Positions 1 through 7,068 of a stretch of 15,919 nucleotides of DNA are shown in pieces (the stretch's first letter is position 1; each line of letters begins with the position of its first letter). The notes below the pieces were generated by a model. It worked only from the letters and a program-made list of their open reading frames with translations, did not search any database and was not told the origin of the DNA. The position numbers were made by a program, and so were the translations under genes. Location of the stretch: NCBI GenBank assembly GCA_009469685.1, contig SSTA01000146.1:1-15919 (forward strand), in the 5' to 3' direction. This DNA comes from Azonexaceae bacterium (GTDB lineage: Bacteria > Pseudomonadota > Gammaproteobacteria > Burkholderiales > Rhodocyclaceae).

Positions 1-498
1 CGCGATGCCGGCGGGCGAAAGGCGGCCGGCGCCCAGAAGCGCGGCAGCGGCCACCAGCCGCGCGAGCGGATCGCCGACGGCGGCGAGGTTCTCCGGCCCC
101 AGCTTTCCCCGCACGACCTCAGCCTGGGGGGCGGGCAGCAGCGAGGCTTCGGCCGCCGGCCAATGCCCTGCCAGATAGGCGGCGTAGGCCCGGCTGGCGC
201 CGTCCGCGTCGGCGGCCAGCGGCGCAAAGGCCGGACAGTCGCCACCGGCGAGGCTGGCCAGCCTCAGGGCGCAGACCTTGAGTTCCACCGCGGCCATGGC
301 CGTCGCATTGCCGGTGCGCGCCACTTCCCGCCGGGCGAGAGCCAACTCCTGGCCGGCAACCCGGTCGCGGCCGGCGAGATAGGCCCGGGTATAGCCGGCC
401 AGGGCCTGATGGGCGCCAGCCTGCCAGTCGGGGACCACCGGTCCGCTGCCGCAGGCGGCGACGGCCAGGGCAGCCAGGAGCGCCAGCCCAGCCTTCAT
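1..498 (-). CDS. Putative lipoprotein, C-terminus beyond the window edge
   Basis: This frame runs open from an ATG at 498 to base 1, giving 166 codons without a stop, so the gene continues outside the window. The N-terminus is a lipoprotein signal: MKAGLALLAALAVAACGSG has a short charged start, a hydrophobic stretch and a lipobox (VAAC), with the lipidated Cys at residue 16. The rest is Ala/Leu-rich and looks helical, with scattered Cys residues; it resembles a TPR-like or alpha-solenoid fold, but I recognise no family. The start overlaps the stop of the upstream MCE gene by four bases (ATGA), which implies translational coupling. By position it could be the outer-membrane lipoprotein partner of the MCE transporter. 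That role is an inference from context only. Confidence 0.72.
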   Translation of the reverse strand, partial: MKAGLALLAALAVAACGSGPVVPDWQAGAHQALAGYTRAYLAGRDRVAGQELALARREVARTGNATAMAAVELKVCALRLASLAGGDCPAFAPLAADADGASRAYAAYLAGHWPAAEASLLPAPQAEVVRGKLGPENLAAVGDPLARLVAAAALLGAGRLSPAGIA

Positions 499-1427
499 GG
501 CAGCTTCAACTCCTGCTCCCGGGCGAAGGGCCATTTGCGGTTGATTTCCTCCACCAGTCCGGAAATGCGACGCAGGCTGGTTTCCACTTCGCTGCGCAGG
601 ACGTCCAGATCCTCCGTCGCGCCCTTGGCGTTGGCGGCGACTTTGCCGACGTCGGCCAGCGTCGCATCGAGCTTCTGCAGCGTCGTCCGCGCTTCGGCCA
701 GCATGGCCCGCGCTTCCCGGGCGGTGCGCTGGGCCTCGTCGGCCAGCCCGTCGCGGCCGTAAAGGCGGGCGTTGGTTTCCGCCAGGAGGCGATTGGTCTT
801 GTCGAGGGCGTCGATCACCCGCTGGGCGTCCTGGTCGCTGCCCAGAATTCCGGCGAGGACGCCGTGGCGTCCCGTCATCGCCCCGGTGACCGCGCGCAGA
901 TTATCGAGGGTGCGGGCGGCGTTGGAATCGGCGGCCGAGAGCAGTTCGAGATTGCGGAGCAGGACCTGCATGGTCCCGAGCACCTGAGGGATGCGCTCGG
1001 CGGCGTCGCCGATCAAGACTTCCCGCTGGGCGCCGCCGGGCAAGGGGGGATCGTCGAGCACGCCGGAGAAGGCCCGAATCCGGGTGCCGCCGACCAGGCT
1101 GCGTTCCAGGGTGAAGACCGACGAAGTTCGCAGCCAACGCGCATCCTTGACGGGGACCTCGATGTGGATGTGGGCCTTGGCGTCGTCGCCCAGTTCGACC
1201 CGGCGAACCCGGCCGATGGGGAAGCCGGAAAAGGTCAGGTCCATCCCCACCGCGACCCCTTCCGAATTTTCGGCGACGAGGACCAGGGCCTGGGTCGGTT
1301 CGAAAACCCCGCGGGCGGACATGACGAAGAAGGCAAAGGCCGCCAGCAAGACCAGGGTCGCCCCGATGAGGACCAGAGCCTTGGCTTTGGCGTGGGGGAT
1401 GAGCGGCGGGGTTTCGGAGGGGTTCAT
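495..1427 (-). CDS. MlaD-like MCE domain protein (lipid transport substrate-binding subunit)
   Basis: This is a 310-residue protein with one N-terminal membrane anchor (about residues 17-37, LVLIGATLVLLAAFAFFVM) followed by an MCE/MlaD domain at about 43-140. The domain is marked by the typical EGVAVGMDLTFSGFPIGRV stretch. The C-terminal half (about 150-305) is helical with heptad-like Leu/Ala spacing and probably forms a coiled coil, as in longer MCE proteins. MCE proteins form hexameric rings that carry phospholipids or other hydrophobic substrates between the inner and outer membranes. The open frame extends to a TTG at 1463, but that would overlap the permease by 20 bp and add a polar leader. 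The ATG at 1427 lies 16 bp after the permease stop and places the anchor normally. The gene sits between an MlaE-like permease and a lipoprotein in one probable operon. Confidence 0.88.
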   Translation of the reverse strand: MNPSETPPLIPHAKAKALVLIGATLVLLAAFAFFVMSARGVFEPTQALVLVAENSEGVAVGMDLTFSGFPIGRVRRVELGDDAKAHIHIEVPVKDARWLRTSSVFTLERSLVGGTRIRAFSGVLDDPPLPGGAQREVLIGDAAERIPQVLGTMQVLLRNLELLSAADSNAARTLDNLRAVTGAMTGRHGVLAGILGSDQDAQRVIDALDKTNRLLAETNARLYGRDGLADEAQRTAREARAMLAEARTTLQKLDATLADVGKVAANAKGATEDLDVLRSEVETSLRRISGLVEEINRKWPFAREQELKLP

Positions 1428-1443
1428 GGAGCGAAGCAGACCA

Positions 1444-2199
1444 TCAGCTGACGCGCAGTGCAAGCGCGGCGCCCTCGACGATCACCAGGAAGAGCAGGAG
1501 GCGCGCCACGGCCCGTAATTCGGCGCCGCTTTCCGACCTGCGGCGCAGGTCGGAGAAGAGCGAAAGGGGCGCGAGGGCCACGGCGAGGGAGAAGAGGAAA
1601 AGCTTGAGCGCGAGTGCCGCCGCCGCCAGGGGAGAAAAGACCTGGCCGACGATGCGCCCGTAGCCTTCGAGGGCCCAGAGGGTGGCGCCATGCATGACGA
1701 GGTAGGCCACGACCAGGCTGGCCAGGCTGCTGGCCACGGCAAGGACCCATACTGACAGCAAGCTTCCAACGAAGTGAGCGACCACTTCAATCGTCGGCGC
1801 GCGGCGGGCGTCGGGGAGCTCCGCCGCGGGGAGGGCGGGAATGGCCCGCAAGGCGACGAAGAGGGCTGCCGCCAGGGGCAGCAGCTCCATGATGTAGACG
1901 CGGATCATCGCCTCGAGGGCCAGGTGGGAAAGGCCGTAGCTTGCTGCAGTGACGGAGAAGACCCGGGTCAGCACGCCCCCGAGCAGGAGGCTGGCGAGAA
2001 AATAGCCGGGCAGAGGCTGCCAGGCACCGACGCACAAGGCCTGGGCGACGGCCGCCCGGGCGACGGGGTCGTAAGCCCTTGGCGTCACCGCCGCCGCCAG
2101 GGTGAGCCCGGCGAAACGGGCCATGCGGCCCTGGCGCGCCAACCAGCGCCGCAGTCCGTCGAGAAAAGACGGGCCGGCCGAGGACAGGGTGCCGCTCAC
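1444..2199 (-). CDS. MlaE-like permease of an MCE-type ABC transporter (divergent)
   Basis: This is a strongly hydrophobic protein of about 251 residues, close to the usual length of MlaE permeases (about 260). It has about five membrane segments (near 64-83, 101-120, 140-165, 185-210 and 225-245, counted from the chosen start). The ELLPLAAAL stretch at 105-113 matches the conserved ExxPL segment of MlaE. The coupling region after it is degenerate: AAELPDARRAPTIEVV stands where the family usually has AAExGTM followed by an EQIDAL-type helix. The frame is open up to 2412, but that part crosses the divergent promoter region and is low-complexity Arg/Gly-rich. I therefore take the GTG at 2199, which is an inference. 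The next gene downstream encodes an MlaD-like protein, which supports the assignment. No ATPase gene lies beside it in the window. Confidence 0.72.
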   Translation of the reverse strand: MSGTLSSAGPSFLDGLRRWLARQGRMARFAGLTLAAAVTPRAYDPVARAAVAQALCVGAWQPLPGYFLASLLLGGVLTRVFSVTAASYGLSHLALEAMIRVYIMELLPLAAALFVALRAIPALPAAELPDARRAPTIEVVAHFVGSLLSVWVLAVASSLASLVVAYLVMHGATLWALEGYGRIVGQVFSPLAAAALALKLFLFSLAVALAPLSLFSDLRRRSESGAELRAVARLLLFLVIVEGAALALRVS

Positions 2200-2311
2200 G
2201 GCCTGAACCCCGGGGAACGGGCACCTGGCGCCGTAAGTCTTGCAGGAGGGGCGTAAATCATCGAGTTCATGGAAATCGGGAGTCTGGCGAGCGATTCTCC
2301 GGGGTTTTCGC

Positions 2312-2317
2312 GATAAT
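2312..2317 (+). promoter_or_regulatory. Possible -10 element for the TSUP transporter gene
   Basis: The hexamer GATAAT lies 62 bases before the TSUP start, within the 179-bp divergent gap (2200-2378) between the MlaE-like permease and the transporter. It matches TATAAT at five of six positions. No convincing -35 box stands 16-18 bases upstream, so the call rests on one short match. I saw no other clear signal in the gap. Confidence 0.25.
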
Positions 2318-2378
2318 AGCCCAAGCGCCGCCCGAGCCGTTCCTGCGGCCAAGAGGGGACCCCGGCCCGCCTTCGACC

Positions 2379-3158
2379 ATGACTCCCGAATTTCCCCTCG
2401 CCGCCCTCGCATTCTTGCTCCCCGCTGCCTTCCTGGCCGGTGCCGTGGACGCGGTGGTGGGCGGCGGCGGCCTGATCCAGATTCCCGCCCTGTTCGCCGC
2501 CCTGCCGGGCGAATCGCCGGCCAGCCTCTTCGGCACCAACAAAGGGGCCAGCGTCGTGGGAACCTCCGGCGCCGCCTGGCGCTATGCCCGGCGGGTGGCC
2601 ATGCCCTGGCGTACCGTCGTGCCGGCGGCGGCCTTCGCCTTCGCCTTTTCCTACCTGGGGGCAGCGGCGGTGGCCTGGTTGCCGCGGGAGGCGCTGCGAC
2701 CGCTGATCCTCGCCCTGCTCCTGGCCGGCGCCGCCTATGTCTGGAAACGTCCGGATCTGGGTCAAATCCATCGACCCCTGCACGCGGGAGCGCGCGAATT
2801 GGCTTTTGCGGCCGGACTGGGTGCCGCCATCGGCTTCTACGATGGTTTCTTCGGCCCCGGTACGGGGAGTTTCCTCATCTTCTTGTTCGTGCGCGGCTTC
2901 GGATTCGATTTTCTCCATGCCTCGGCGGCGGCCAAGGTGGTGAATGTCGCGACCAACCTCGCCGCCCTCGCCTTCTTCGTCCCCCATGGGCATTGGCTGC
3001 CGCTGCTCGCTTTGGCCATGGCCCTGTGCAACGGCGCCGGTTCGCTGGTCGGTACCCGCCTCGCGCTGCGCCGGGGCAGCGGCTTCGTTCGGCGGGCGTT
3101 TCTCGTGGTGGCCGGCGCCCTCATCGCCCGATTCGCGTGGGATACGTTTCTGGCTTAG
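2379..3158 (+). CDS. TSUP (TauE/SafE) family membrane transporter
   Basis: This is a 259-residue polytopic membrane protein. It shows the two related halves of the TSUP (sulfite exporter TauE/SafE, formerly DUF81) family. The first half carries GAVDAVVGGGGLIQIPAL near residues 21-38, followed by FGTNKGASVVGT. The second carries GFYDGFFGPGTGSFL near 151-165, followed by AAAKVVNVATN. About eight membrane segments are visible, and the length is typical of YfcA-like members. Characterised TSUP proteins move sulfite, sulfoacetate or other small sulfur or organic anions across the inner membrane. The substrate here cannot be read from the sequence. The ATG at 2379 follows a clear divergent gap and begins directly before the first membrane segment. 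The CsgG-like gene follows after 70 bp on the same strand. Confidence 0.93.
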   Translation: MTPEFPLAALAFLLPAAFLAGAVDAVVGGGGLIQIPALFAALPGESPASLFGTNKGASVVGTSGAAWRYARRVAMPWRTVVPAAAFAFAFSYLGAAAVAWLPREALRPLILALLLAGAAYVWKRPDLGQIHRPLHAGARELAFAAGLGAAIGFYDGFFGPGTGSFLIFLFVRGFGFDFLHASAAAKVVNVATNLAALAFFVPHGHWLPLLALAMALCNGAGSLVGTRLALRRGSGFVRRAFLVVAGALIARFAWDTFLA

Positions 3159-3165
3159 CCCTTGC

Positions 3166-3200
3166 GGAATCGGCCGCTATTCAATCAGAATCGGGATTCC
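3166..3200. repeat. GAATCGG direct repeats and inverted GAATC/GATTC, possible operator
   Basis: The 70-bp gap between the TSUP gene and the CsgG-like gene holds GAATCGG at 3167-3173 and again at 3188-3194, exactly 21 bp (two helical turns) apart. The second copy is followed by its inverted half, giving GAATC-GG-GATTC at 3188-3199, and GGAATC at 3166-3171 pairs with GATTCC at 3195-3200. This spacing suits a protein-binding site upstream of the CsgG-like gene. A folded RNA structure at the end of the TSUP transcript is the alternative. The motifs are short and could be chance. Confidence 0.3.
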
Positions 3201-3228
3201 CATAAAGCAAATCGTCAGGTCAGTCATC

Positions 3229-4059
3229 ATGAAGTTCGTCAAAACTCCCCTTTCCCGTGCCCTCTGGGCGTTCTCCACCGCCGCCGTCCTCGCCGCCTGT
3301 CAGACCACCGGCGGGGGCGCCAATCCTGCCGACGCCAACAACCCCTCGCCCACCGCCGGCAGCAGCACTTCGCAGCAGGCCAACGCCATGGCCGACAAGG
3401 CGATGTACAAGCCCATCGAATACACCAATGCCAACAAGAAGGGCCCGACCATCATCGTCATTCCGGGGGAGATCAAGAGCAGCAATGCTTCGTTTACCCA
3501 GAAGTTCGGCCCCAACAATATCGCCGACTATGCCGAACTCGAACTGGGCAAGGCCAATTTCAAGGTGCTCGAGCGGGCCGATCTGGGTCCGCTGCTCAAC
3601 GAATTCACCCTCGCCTACACCATGGGCAATCCGCAAAAGGCTCGCAAGGTCCTCCAGAAAGGGAAGTTCAAGACCACCAAGTGGGTCTTGAAGTTCGACA
3701 TCCTGAAGGCTGAGCCGGTGGCCCAGGCAAACCAGGGATTCGACGGCGCCGCCCTGGGGTCGGTCGTCGCCATCGCCGGCGGCTCGCGCGGCTCGGCCGC
3801 CGCCGGCGTGGCGGTGGGGTCGGTGAAGACCGAGGAATCCACCGGAGTGTGGATCATCGGCATGCGCTACAAGCTGATCAATGCCAACACCACCGAGCAG
3901 GTCGCCACCGGCTACACCGAGGAGAAGATGGAGCTCGGTGCCAAATCCACCTCGGTCATGGGCTTCAAGCAGGGCGCCTCCGGCGGCCTGACGCTGGATA
4001 CCCTGGTTCAGCGCCTGGTGCAGAAGAACGTCTACGAAATCGACGCCAAGTACAAATAA
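3229..4059 (+). CDS. CsgG/HfaB-like outer-membrane lipoprotein
   Basis: This is a 276-residue predicted lipoprotein. The signal peptide ends in a lipobox (VLAAC), with the lipidated Cys at residue 24, followed by a Gly/Asn/Ser/Pro-rich linker to about residue 52. The mature part resembles the CsgG/HfaB fold: a strand with TIIVIPGEIKSS, a helix leading to NFKVLERADLGPLLNEF (the family's 'vLeR..l..ll.E' segment), then a Gly/Ala-rich stretch near 165-190, and strands with WIIGMRYKLINANTTEQV and ATGYTEEKM. CsgG forms the curli export channel, while other relatives act in holdfast anchoring or have no known role. No csgA, csgB, csgE or csgF gene is present here, so curli export is unlikely. The frame is open from 2944, but that part overlaps the TSUP gene. 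The ATG at 3229 is the only start that gives a signal peptide, with a weak AGG upstream. Confidence 0.82.
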   Translation: MKFVKTPLSRALWAFSTAAVLAACQTTGGGANPADANNPSPTAGSSTSQQANAMADKAMYKPIEYTNANKKGPTIIVIPGEIKSSNASFTQKFGPNNIADYAELELGKANFKVLERADLGPLLNEFTLAYTMGNPQKARKVLQKGKFKTTKWVLKFDILKAEPVAQANQGFDGAALGSVVAIAGGSRGSAAAGVAVGSVKTEESTGVWIIGMRYKLINANTTEQVATGYTEEKMELGAKSTSVMGFKQGASGGLTLDTLVQRLVQKNVYEIDAKYK

Positions 4060-4070
4060 GCGGTAGCTCC

Positions 4071-4080
4071 GGGGGGGGGG
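4071..4080. repeat. Run of ten G residues between two convergent genes
   Basis: Ten consecutive G bases fill about half of the 22-bp gap between the CsgG-like stop (4057-4059) and the dsbD stop (4082-4084). The run lies outside both reading frames, so a length change would not alter either protein. It may be a slippage-prone site or a sequencing artefact. No ordinary intrinsic terminator is visible in this gap. Confidence 0.85.
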
Positions 4081-4081
4081 T

Positions 4082-5845
4082 TCAGCCGCCCCGGTTTGCC
4101 CGGTCTACAACGGCGGCGAAAGCCGCCGCGTCCTTGTAGCCCTCGACCCGCAGATCGGTGAGTTCGCGGCCGGTGGAATCGAAGAACAGGATTCCCGGAG
4201 GCCCGTAGAGGCCGAAGCGGGCGAGCAAGGCCTTGTCCGCCTCGGAATTGGCGGTGACATCCACCTGCAGCAGCTCGAAGCCCGCCAGGCGATCGCGCAC
4301 CCCGCGATCGGAAAAGGTGAAACGCTCCATTTCCTTGCAGGAGACGCACCAGTCGGCGTAGAAATCGAGCATCACCGGCTTGCCGGCGGTCTTGAGCCGC
4401 TGGTCCAGGGCTTCGACCGTGGCCACCCGGCTGAAGGGCAGATGAGAGACTTCGTTGGTCCCGCTCGGGCTCCGCATTCCGGACAGGGGCTGCAGCGGAT
4501 CCCGTCCGCCGGCCAGGGCTCCGATCAGGAGCGCGGCGCCGGTGAGCAGCATGACGATCCCGATTCCCTTCCAGAAGCGCTGCCAGCCCTTGGCGTGGGG
4601 CGGCAGGGGATCGAGGGCATGCAGGAAGATGGCGGGAATGATGAGGAGGACGGCCCAGGCCAGCATCTGCGCCGCCACCGGAATCACCGGCCCGACGAGC
4701 CAGACGGCGGTGGCCAGGAGGACCACCCCGAAGGCCTTCTTGACGGCTTCCATCCACGGACCGGCCCTGGGGAGCAGGCTGCCGGCGGAGAGTCCCACCG
4801 CGATCAGCGGCACCCCCATGCCCAGCGCCATGACGAAGAGGGCCGTTCCCCCGAGGACGGCGTCGCCGGTCTGGCCGATGTAGAGGAGCGCCCCGGCCAG
4901 GGGGGCGGCGACGCAGGGTCCGACGATGAGGGCCGAGAGCGCGCCCATGAGAAAGACGCCGACGCCGCGGCCGCCCTGGAGATGGCCGGCTTCTTCCGAA
5001 AGCTTGCTCTGCAGGGCGGTCGGCAGCTGCAATTCGTAGAAGCCGAACATGGAGAGGGAGAGAACCACGAAGACCGCCGCAAAGCTTCCGAGTACCCAGG
5101 GATTCTGCAGGGCGCTGGAGACGAGGGTGCCGGAAAGGCCGGCGGCGACGCCGGCCGCGGCATAGGTCACCGCCATGCCAAGGACGTAAGCGAGCGAGAG
5201 GACGAATCCGCGGGCGTGCGTGGCCTTATGGCCCTGGCCGGCGATGATTCCGGACAGGATGGGAATCATCGGGAAAACGCAGGGCGTCAGGGCCAGCCCC
5301 AGTCCAGCGACGAAGAAGAAGGCCAGATTGGCCCAGAACCCTGCGTTCTTGAGGGCCTGGGCGATACGGCCGGTCTCGCTGCCGGAGGCCGAGCGCTTTG
5401 CGGGCGGCGCATCGGGCGTTGGCAAGGTGACGGCGAGAATCTGCGTCTGGGGTGGATAGCAGACCCCGGCATCCGCGCAACCCTGGGAGGTGACCTTGAG
5501 CTTGAGGGGCAGGTCGCCGGTGCCGCTGCGTTCGATGGGCAGGGCGATGGTGGTGGGGCCGTAATAGACCGTGACGCGGCCGAAGTTGTCGTCGTTCTTT
5601 TCCTTGCCCGGGGGGAAAATGGCCGTGCCCGCCTTGGCGGCGTCGCCCTCGACGGCAAAGCGGAACTTGTCCCGGTAGAGGTAGTAGCCCTTGGCGATTT
5701 CGAAATCGACTTCGACGCTGCGGCCATCCACCGCCCTTGCGGTCGGCTTGAAGGCCACCGCGGGGTCGAGAAATTCTTCGGCGCCTACCAGTCCGGTGGC
5801 CGCAAAAAAGAGCGCGAGAACGCTGAACAGGCAACGGAGCATCAT
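4082..5845 (-). CDS. dsbD: Thiol:disulfide interchange protein DsbD
   Basis: DsbD carries electrons from cytoplasmic thioredoxin across the inner membrane to periplasmic partners such as DsbC and cytochrome c maturation thioredoxins. The 587-residue protein has all three domains, close to the length of the E. coli protein. A signal peptide (about 1-22) leads into the periplasmic alpha domain with CADAGVCYPP (Cys123 and Cys129). The eight-helix beta domain (about 172-445) has the paired cysteines in LTPCVFPMIPILSGI (Cys189) and IVGPCVAAPLAG (Cys311). The C-terminal thioredoxin-like gamma domain has YADWCVSCK (Cys500 and Cys503). All six redox cysteines are present, so it should be active. The first ATG (5845) overlaps the cutA stop by ATGA, and GGAAA lies about 11 bases upstream; a second ATG follows at once. 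The cutA-dsbD neighbourhood is known from enterobacteria. Confidence 0.97.
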   Translation of the reverse strand: MMLRCLFSVLALFFAATGLVGAEEFLDPAVAFKPTARAVDGRSVEVDFEIAKGYYLYRDKFRFAVEGDAAKAGTAIFPPGKEKNDDNFGRVTVYYGPTTIALPIERSGTGDLPLKLKVTSQGCADAGVCYPPQTQILAVTLPTPDAPPAKRSASGSETGRIAQALKNAGFWANLAFFFVAGLGLALTPCVFPMIPILSGIIAGQGHKATHARGFVLSLAYVLGMAVTYAAAGVAAGLSGTLVSSALQNPWVLGSFAAVFVVLSLSMFGFYELQLPTALQSKLSEEAGHLQGGRGVGVFLMGALSALIVGPCVAAPLAGALLYIGQTGDAVLGGTALFVMALGMGVPLIAVGLSAGSLLPRAGPWMEAVKKAFGVVLLATAVWLVGPVIPVAAQMLAWAVLLIIPAIFLHALDPLPPHAKGWQRFWKGIGIVMLLTGAALLIGALAGGRDPLQPLSGMRSPSGTNEVSHLPFSRVATVEALDQRLKTAGKPVMLDFYADWCVSCKEMERFTFSDRGVRDRLAGFELLQVDVTANSEADKALLARFGLYGPPGILFFDSTGRELTDLRVEGYKDAAAFAAVVDRANRGG

Positions 5846-6162
5846 GGCTTGAGCGTTTCCTCCGCGACCCAGTTCAGGTAGGCGGGCAAGCCGTGGGTAA
5901 TGGGCAGGGCGATGATTTCGGGCACCTCGTAGGGATGGCGTCGGCGTATGGTGGCTTCCAGGGCTGGGTAACAGGCCGTGGTGGTCTTGATCAGGACAGG
6001 AACTTCTTCAGCCTGGTCTACGCGCCCTTCCCAGGAATAGATGCTGAGGCAGGGGGCGAGGATATTGACGCAGGCTGCGAGCCGGGCTTCCACCACCTCC
6101 CGCGCGATGTCCTCGGCGCAGTCCCGATGGGGGCAGTTGGTGAGGACAAGCAGGGTTTCCAT
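5842..6162 (-). CDS. cutA: CutA divalent-cation tolerance protein
   Basis: This is a 106-residue protein with the full CutA core. METLLVLTNCP is the first strand. AEDIAREVVEARLAACVNI is the signature helix and strand with its conserved Cys, and SIYSWEGRVDQAEEVPVLIKT is the central hairpin. HPYEVPEIIALPI and YLNWV close the ferredoxin-like fold. CutA forms very stable trimers and is linked to copper and other divalent-metal tolerance, although its exact biochemical role is still debated. The open frame allows a TTG at 6168, but the ATG at 6162 gives the usual family start. Only nine bases separate it from the stop of the ABC permease upstream, and its own stop overlaps the dsbD start by four bases. 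All three genes are therefore probably on one transcript. Confidence 0.96.
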   Translation of the reverse strand: METLLVLTNCPHRDCAEDIAREVVEARLAACVNILAPCLSIYSWEGRVDQAEEVPVLIKTTTACYPALEATIRRRHPYEVPEIIALPITHGLPAYLNWVAEETLKP

Positions 6163-6171
6163 CGCCAAATT

Positions 6172-6942
6172 CTACTTGAGGAGCCGCCGCCGGGTGAGGG
6201 CCAAGGCCGCTGCGAAAGCAACCGCGGCGGTAGCCAGCAGCGCCATGACATGGATCAGGGCGCCGGCAGGGACTTCTCCCGCCAGCAGCGGCCGCACCAG
6301 GGCGACTCCCTGGGCCAGCGGTAGTGCCGCGCCGACGGCGGCCAGCCAGCCGGGCAACTGGTCGGTGGGAAAGAAGACTCCGGAAATGAGCGTCATCGGC
6401 GTGATGAACAGAGTGAAGTAGTACATGAAGAAATCGTAGGACGGCGCAAGGGCATTCCAGATCAGCCCCAGGGCGGCAAAGGCCAGCCCGGTGAGGACGA
6501 TGGCGGGAAGCGCCCAGAGGGCGATCCAGCCCTGGGCGAGACCGAGGACGGCGACCACGGCGAGAATGGCGGCACCGGAAAAGAGCGACTTGGTGGTGGC
6601 CCAGAACAATTCCCCGGCGACCACGTCGCCCAGTCCCAGGGGGGTATTGAGGATGGCGTCCCAGGTCTTTTGCACGTGCATGCGGGAAAATGCCGAGTAC
6701 AAGGACTCGAAGGTGGCGGCGTTCATGGTCGAGGCGCAGACCGTTCCCGCCGCCAGGAAGGCGACATAGGGCTGTCCCTCGACGCTGGGCAGCAACGCGC
6801 CGAGACCGTAGCCCAGGCCCAGCATGTAGATCAGGGGGTCGGCCAGGTTGCCCAGAACGGAGGGAATCGCCAATTTCCTCCAGACCAGGAAATTGCGGCG
6901 CCAAACGGGAAGCCAGCCGGAGAGGAGGACGGGGACGGACAT
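6172..6942 (-). CDS. NodJ-like ABC-2 type exporter permease
   Basis: This is a 256-residue integral membrane protein with about six membrane segments. Its N-terminus, [19 protein letters not shown] followed by [14 protein letters not shown], is characteristic of the NodJ/DrrB branch of ABC-2 permeases. The family signature is near residues 170-200, with [20 protein letters not shown] and a following [14 protein letters not shown]. In rhizobia NodIJ exports lipo-chitin signals. In other proteobacteria NodIJ-like pairs are common and their substrate is generally unknown, so nodulation should not be inferred. The matching NodI-like ATPase is on the same strand but starts about 3.5 kb upstream, with a GGDEF-EAL gene between the two. 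cutA and dsbD follow closely downstream. The ATG at 6942 gives the normal family N-terminus. No strong Shine-Dalgarno sequence is visible. Confidence 0.93.
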   Translation of the reverse strand: MSVPVLLSGWLPVWRRNFLVWRKLAIPSVLGNLADPLIYMLGLGYGLGALLPSVEGQPYVAFLAAGTVCASTMNAATFESLYSAFSRMHVQKTWDAILNTPLGLGDVVAGELFWATTKSLFSGAAILAVVAVLGLAQGWIALWALPAIVLTGLAFAALGLIWNALAPSYDFFMYYFTLFITPMTLISGVFFPTDQLPGWLAAVGAALPLAQGVALVRPLLAGEVPAGALIHVMALLATAAVAFAAALALTRRRLLK

Positions 6943-6968
6943 GGAAAGGACGAATCGAGCGGGCGATC

Positions 6969-6974
6969 ATTCTA
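6969..6974 (-). promoter_or_regulatory. Possible -10 element (TAGAAT) for the permease-cutA-dsbD run
   Basis: On the minus strand the context reads GCGTAGAATGATC, with TAGAAT 27 bases before the permease start. It matches TATAAT at five of six positions. The same TAGAATG word appears before two other genes in this window. No good -35 box is visible. If it is real, it gives the permease its own promoter now that the ATPase gene is no longer directly upstream. Confidence 0.3.
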
Positions 6975-6993
6975 CGCCCAAGGCCCGGCGCTA

Positions 6994-7008
6994 TTCCTTT
7001 CCTTTCCT
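6994..7008. repeat. Three tandem copies of the pentamer TTCCT
   Basis: TTCCT is repeated three times without interruption, followed by a partial copy (TTC-like) to 7010. It lies in the 126-bp gap (6943-7068) between the permease start and the short ORF on the plus strand, between the two divergent -10 candidates. Pentamer repeats in promoters can change length by slippage, but three copies are few and this may be chance. Confidence 0.5.
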
Positions 7009-7032
7009 TCGCTTACGGGAGGCGCGGATGGG

Positions 7033-7038
7033 TAGAAT
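7033..7038 (+). promoter_or_regulatory. Possible -10 element (TAGAAT) for the first GGDEF-EAL unit
   Basis: The plus strand reads GGTAGAATGCC, and the TAGAAT hexamer ends 30 bases before the ATG of the 47-residue short ORF at 7069. The match to TATAAT is five of six. No convincing -35 box is seen at the right distance. If transcription begins a few bases downstream, the leader would be about 20-25 bases and would include the short ORF. Confidence 0.3.
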
Positions 7039-7068
7039 GCCAATCGTCCACTACGCATCTCACGGCCC

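Noticed and set aside
2200..2412. N-terminal extension of the MlaE-like permease to 322 residues
   Set aside because: It crosses the divergent promoter gap and into the TSUP gene, and the extra residues are Arg/Gly-rich without family resemblance.
2944..3228. N-terminal extension of the CsgG-like protein into the TSUP gene
   Set aside because: The extension would bury the lipoprotein signal peptide inside the protein and overlaps the TSUP coding region in another frame.
4442..5881. Long open frame of 479 codons on the plus strand opposite dsbD
   Set aside because: The translation is Gly/Asp/Glu/Arg-rich low-complexity sequence that mirrors the codon bias of dsbD on the other strand; dsbD itself has all domains and cysteines.
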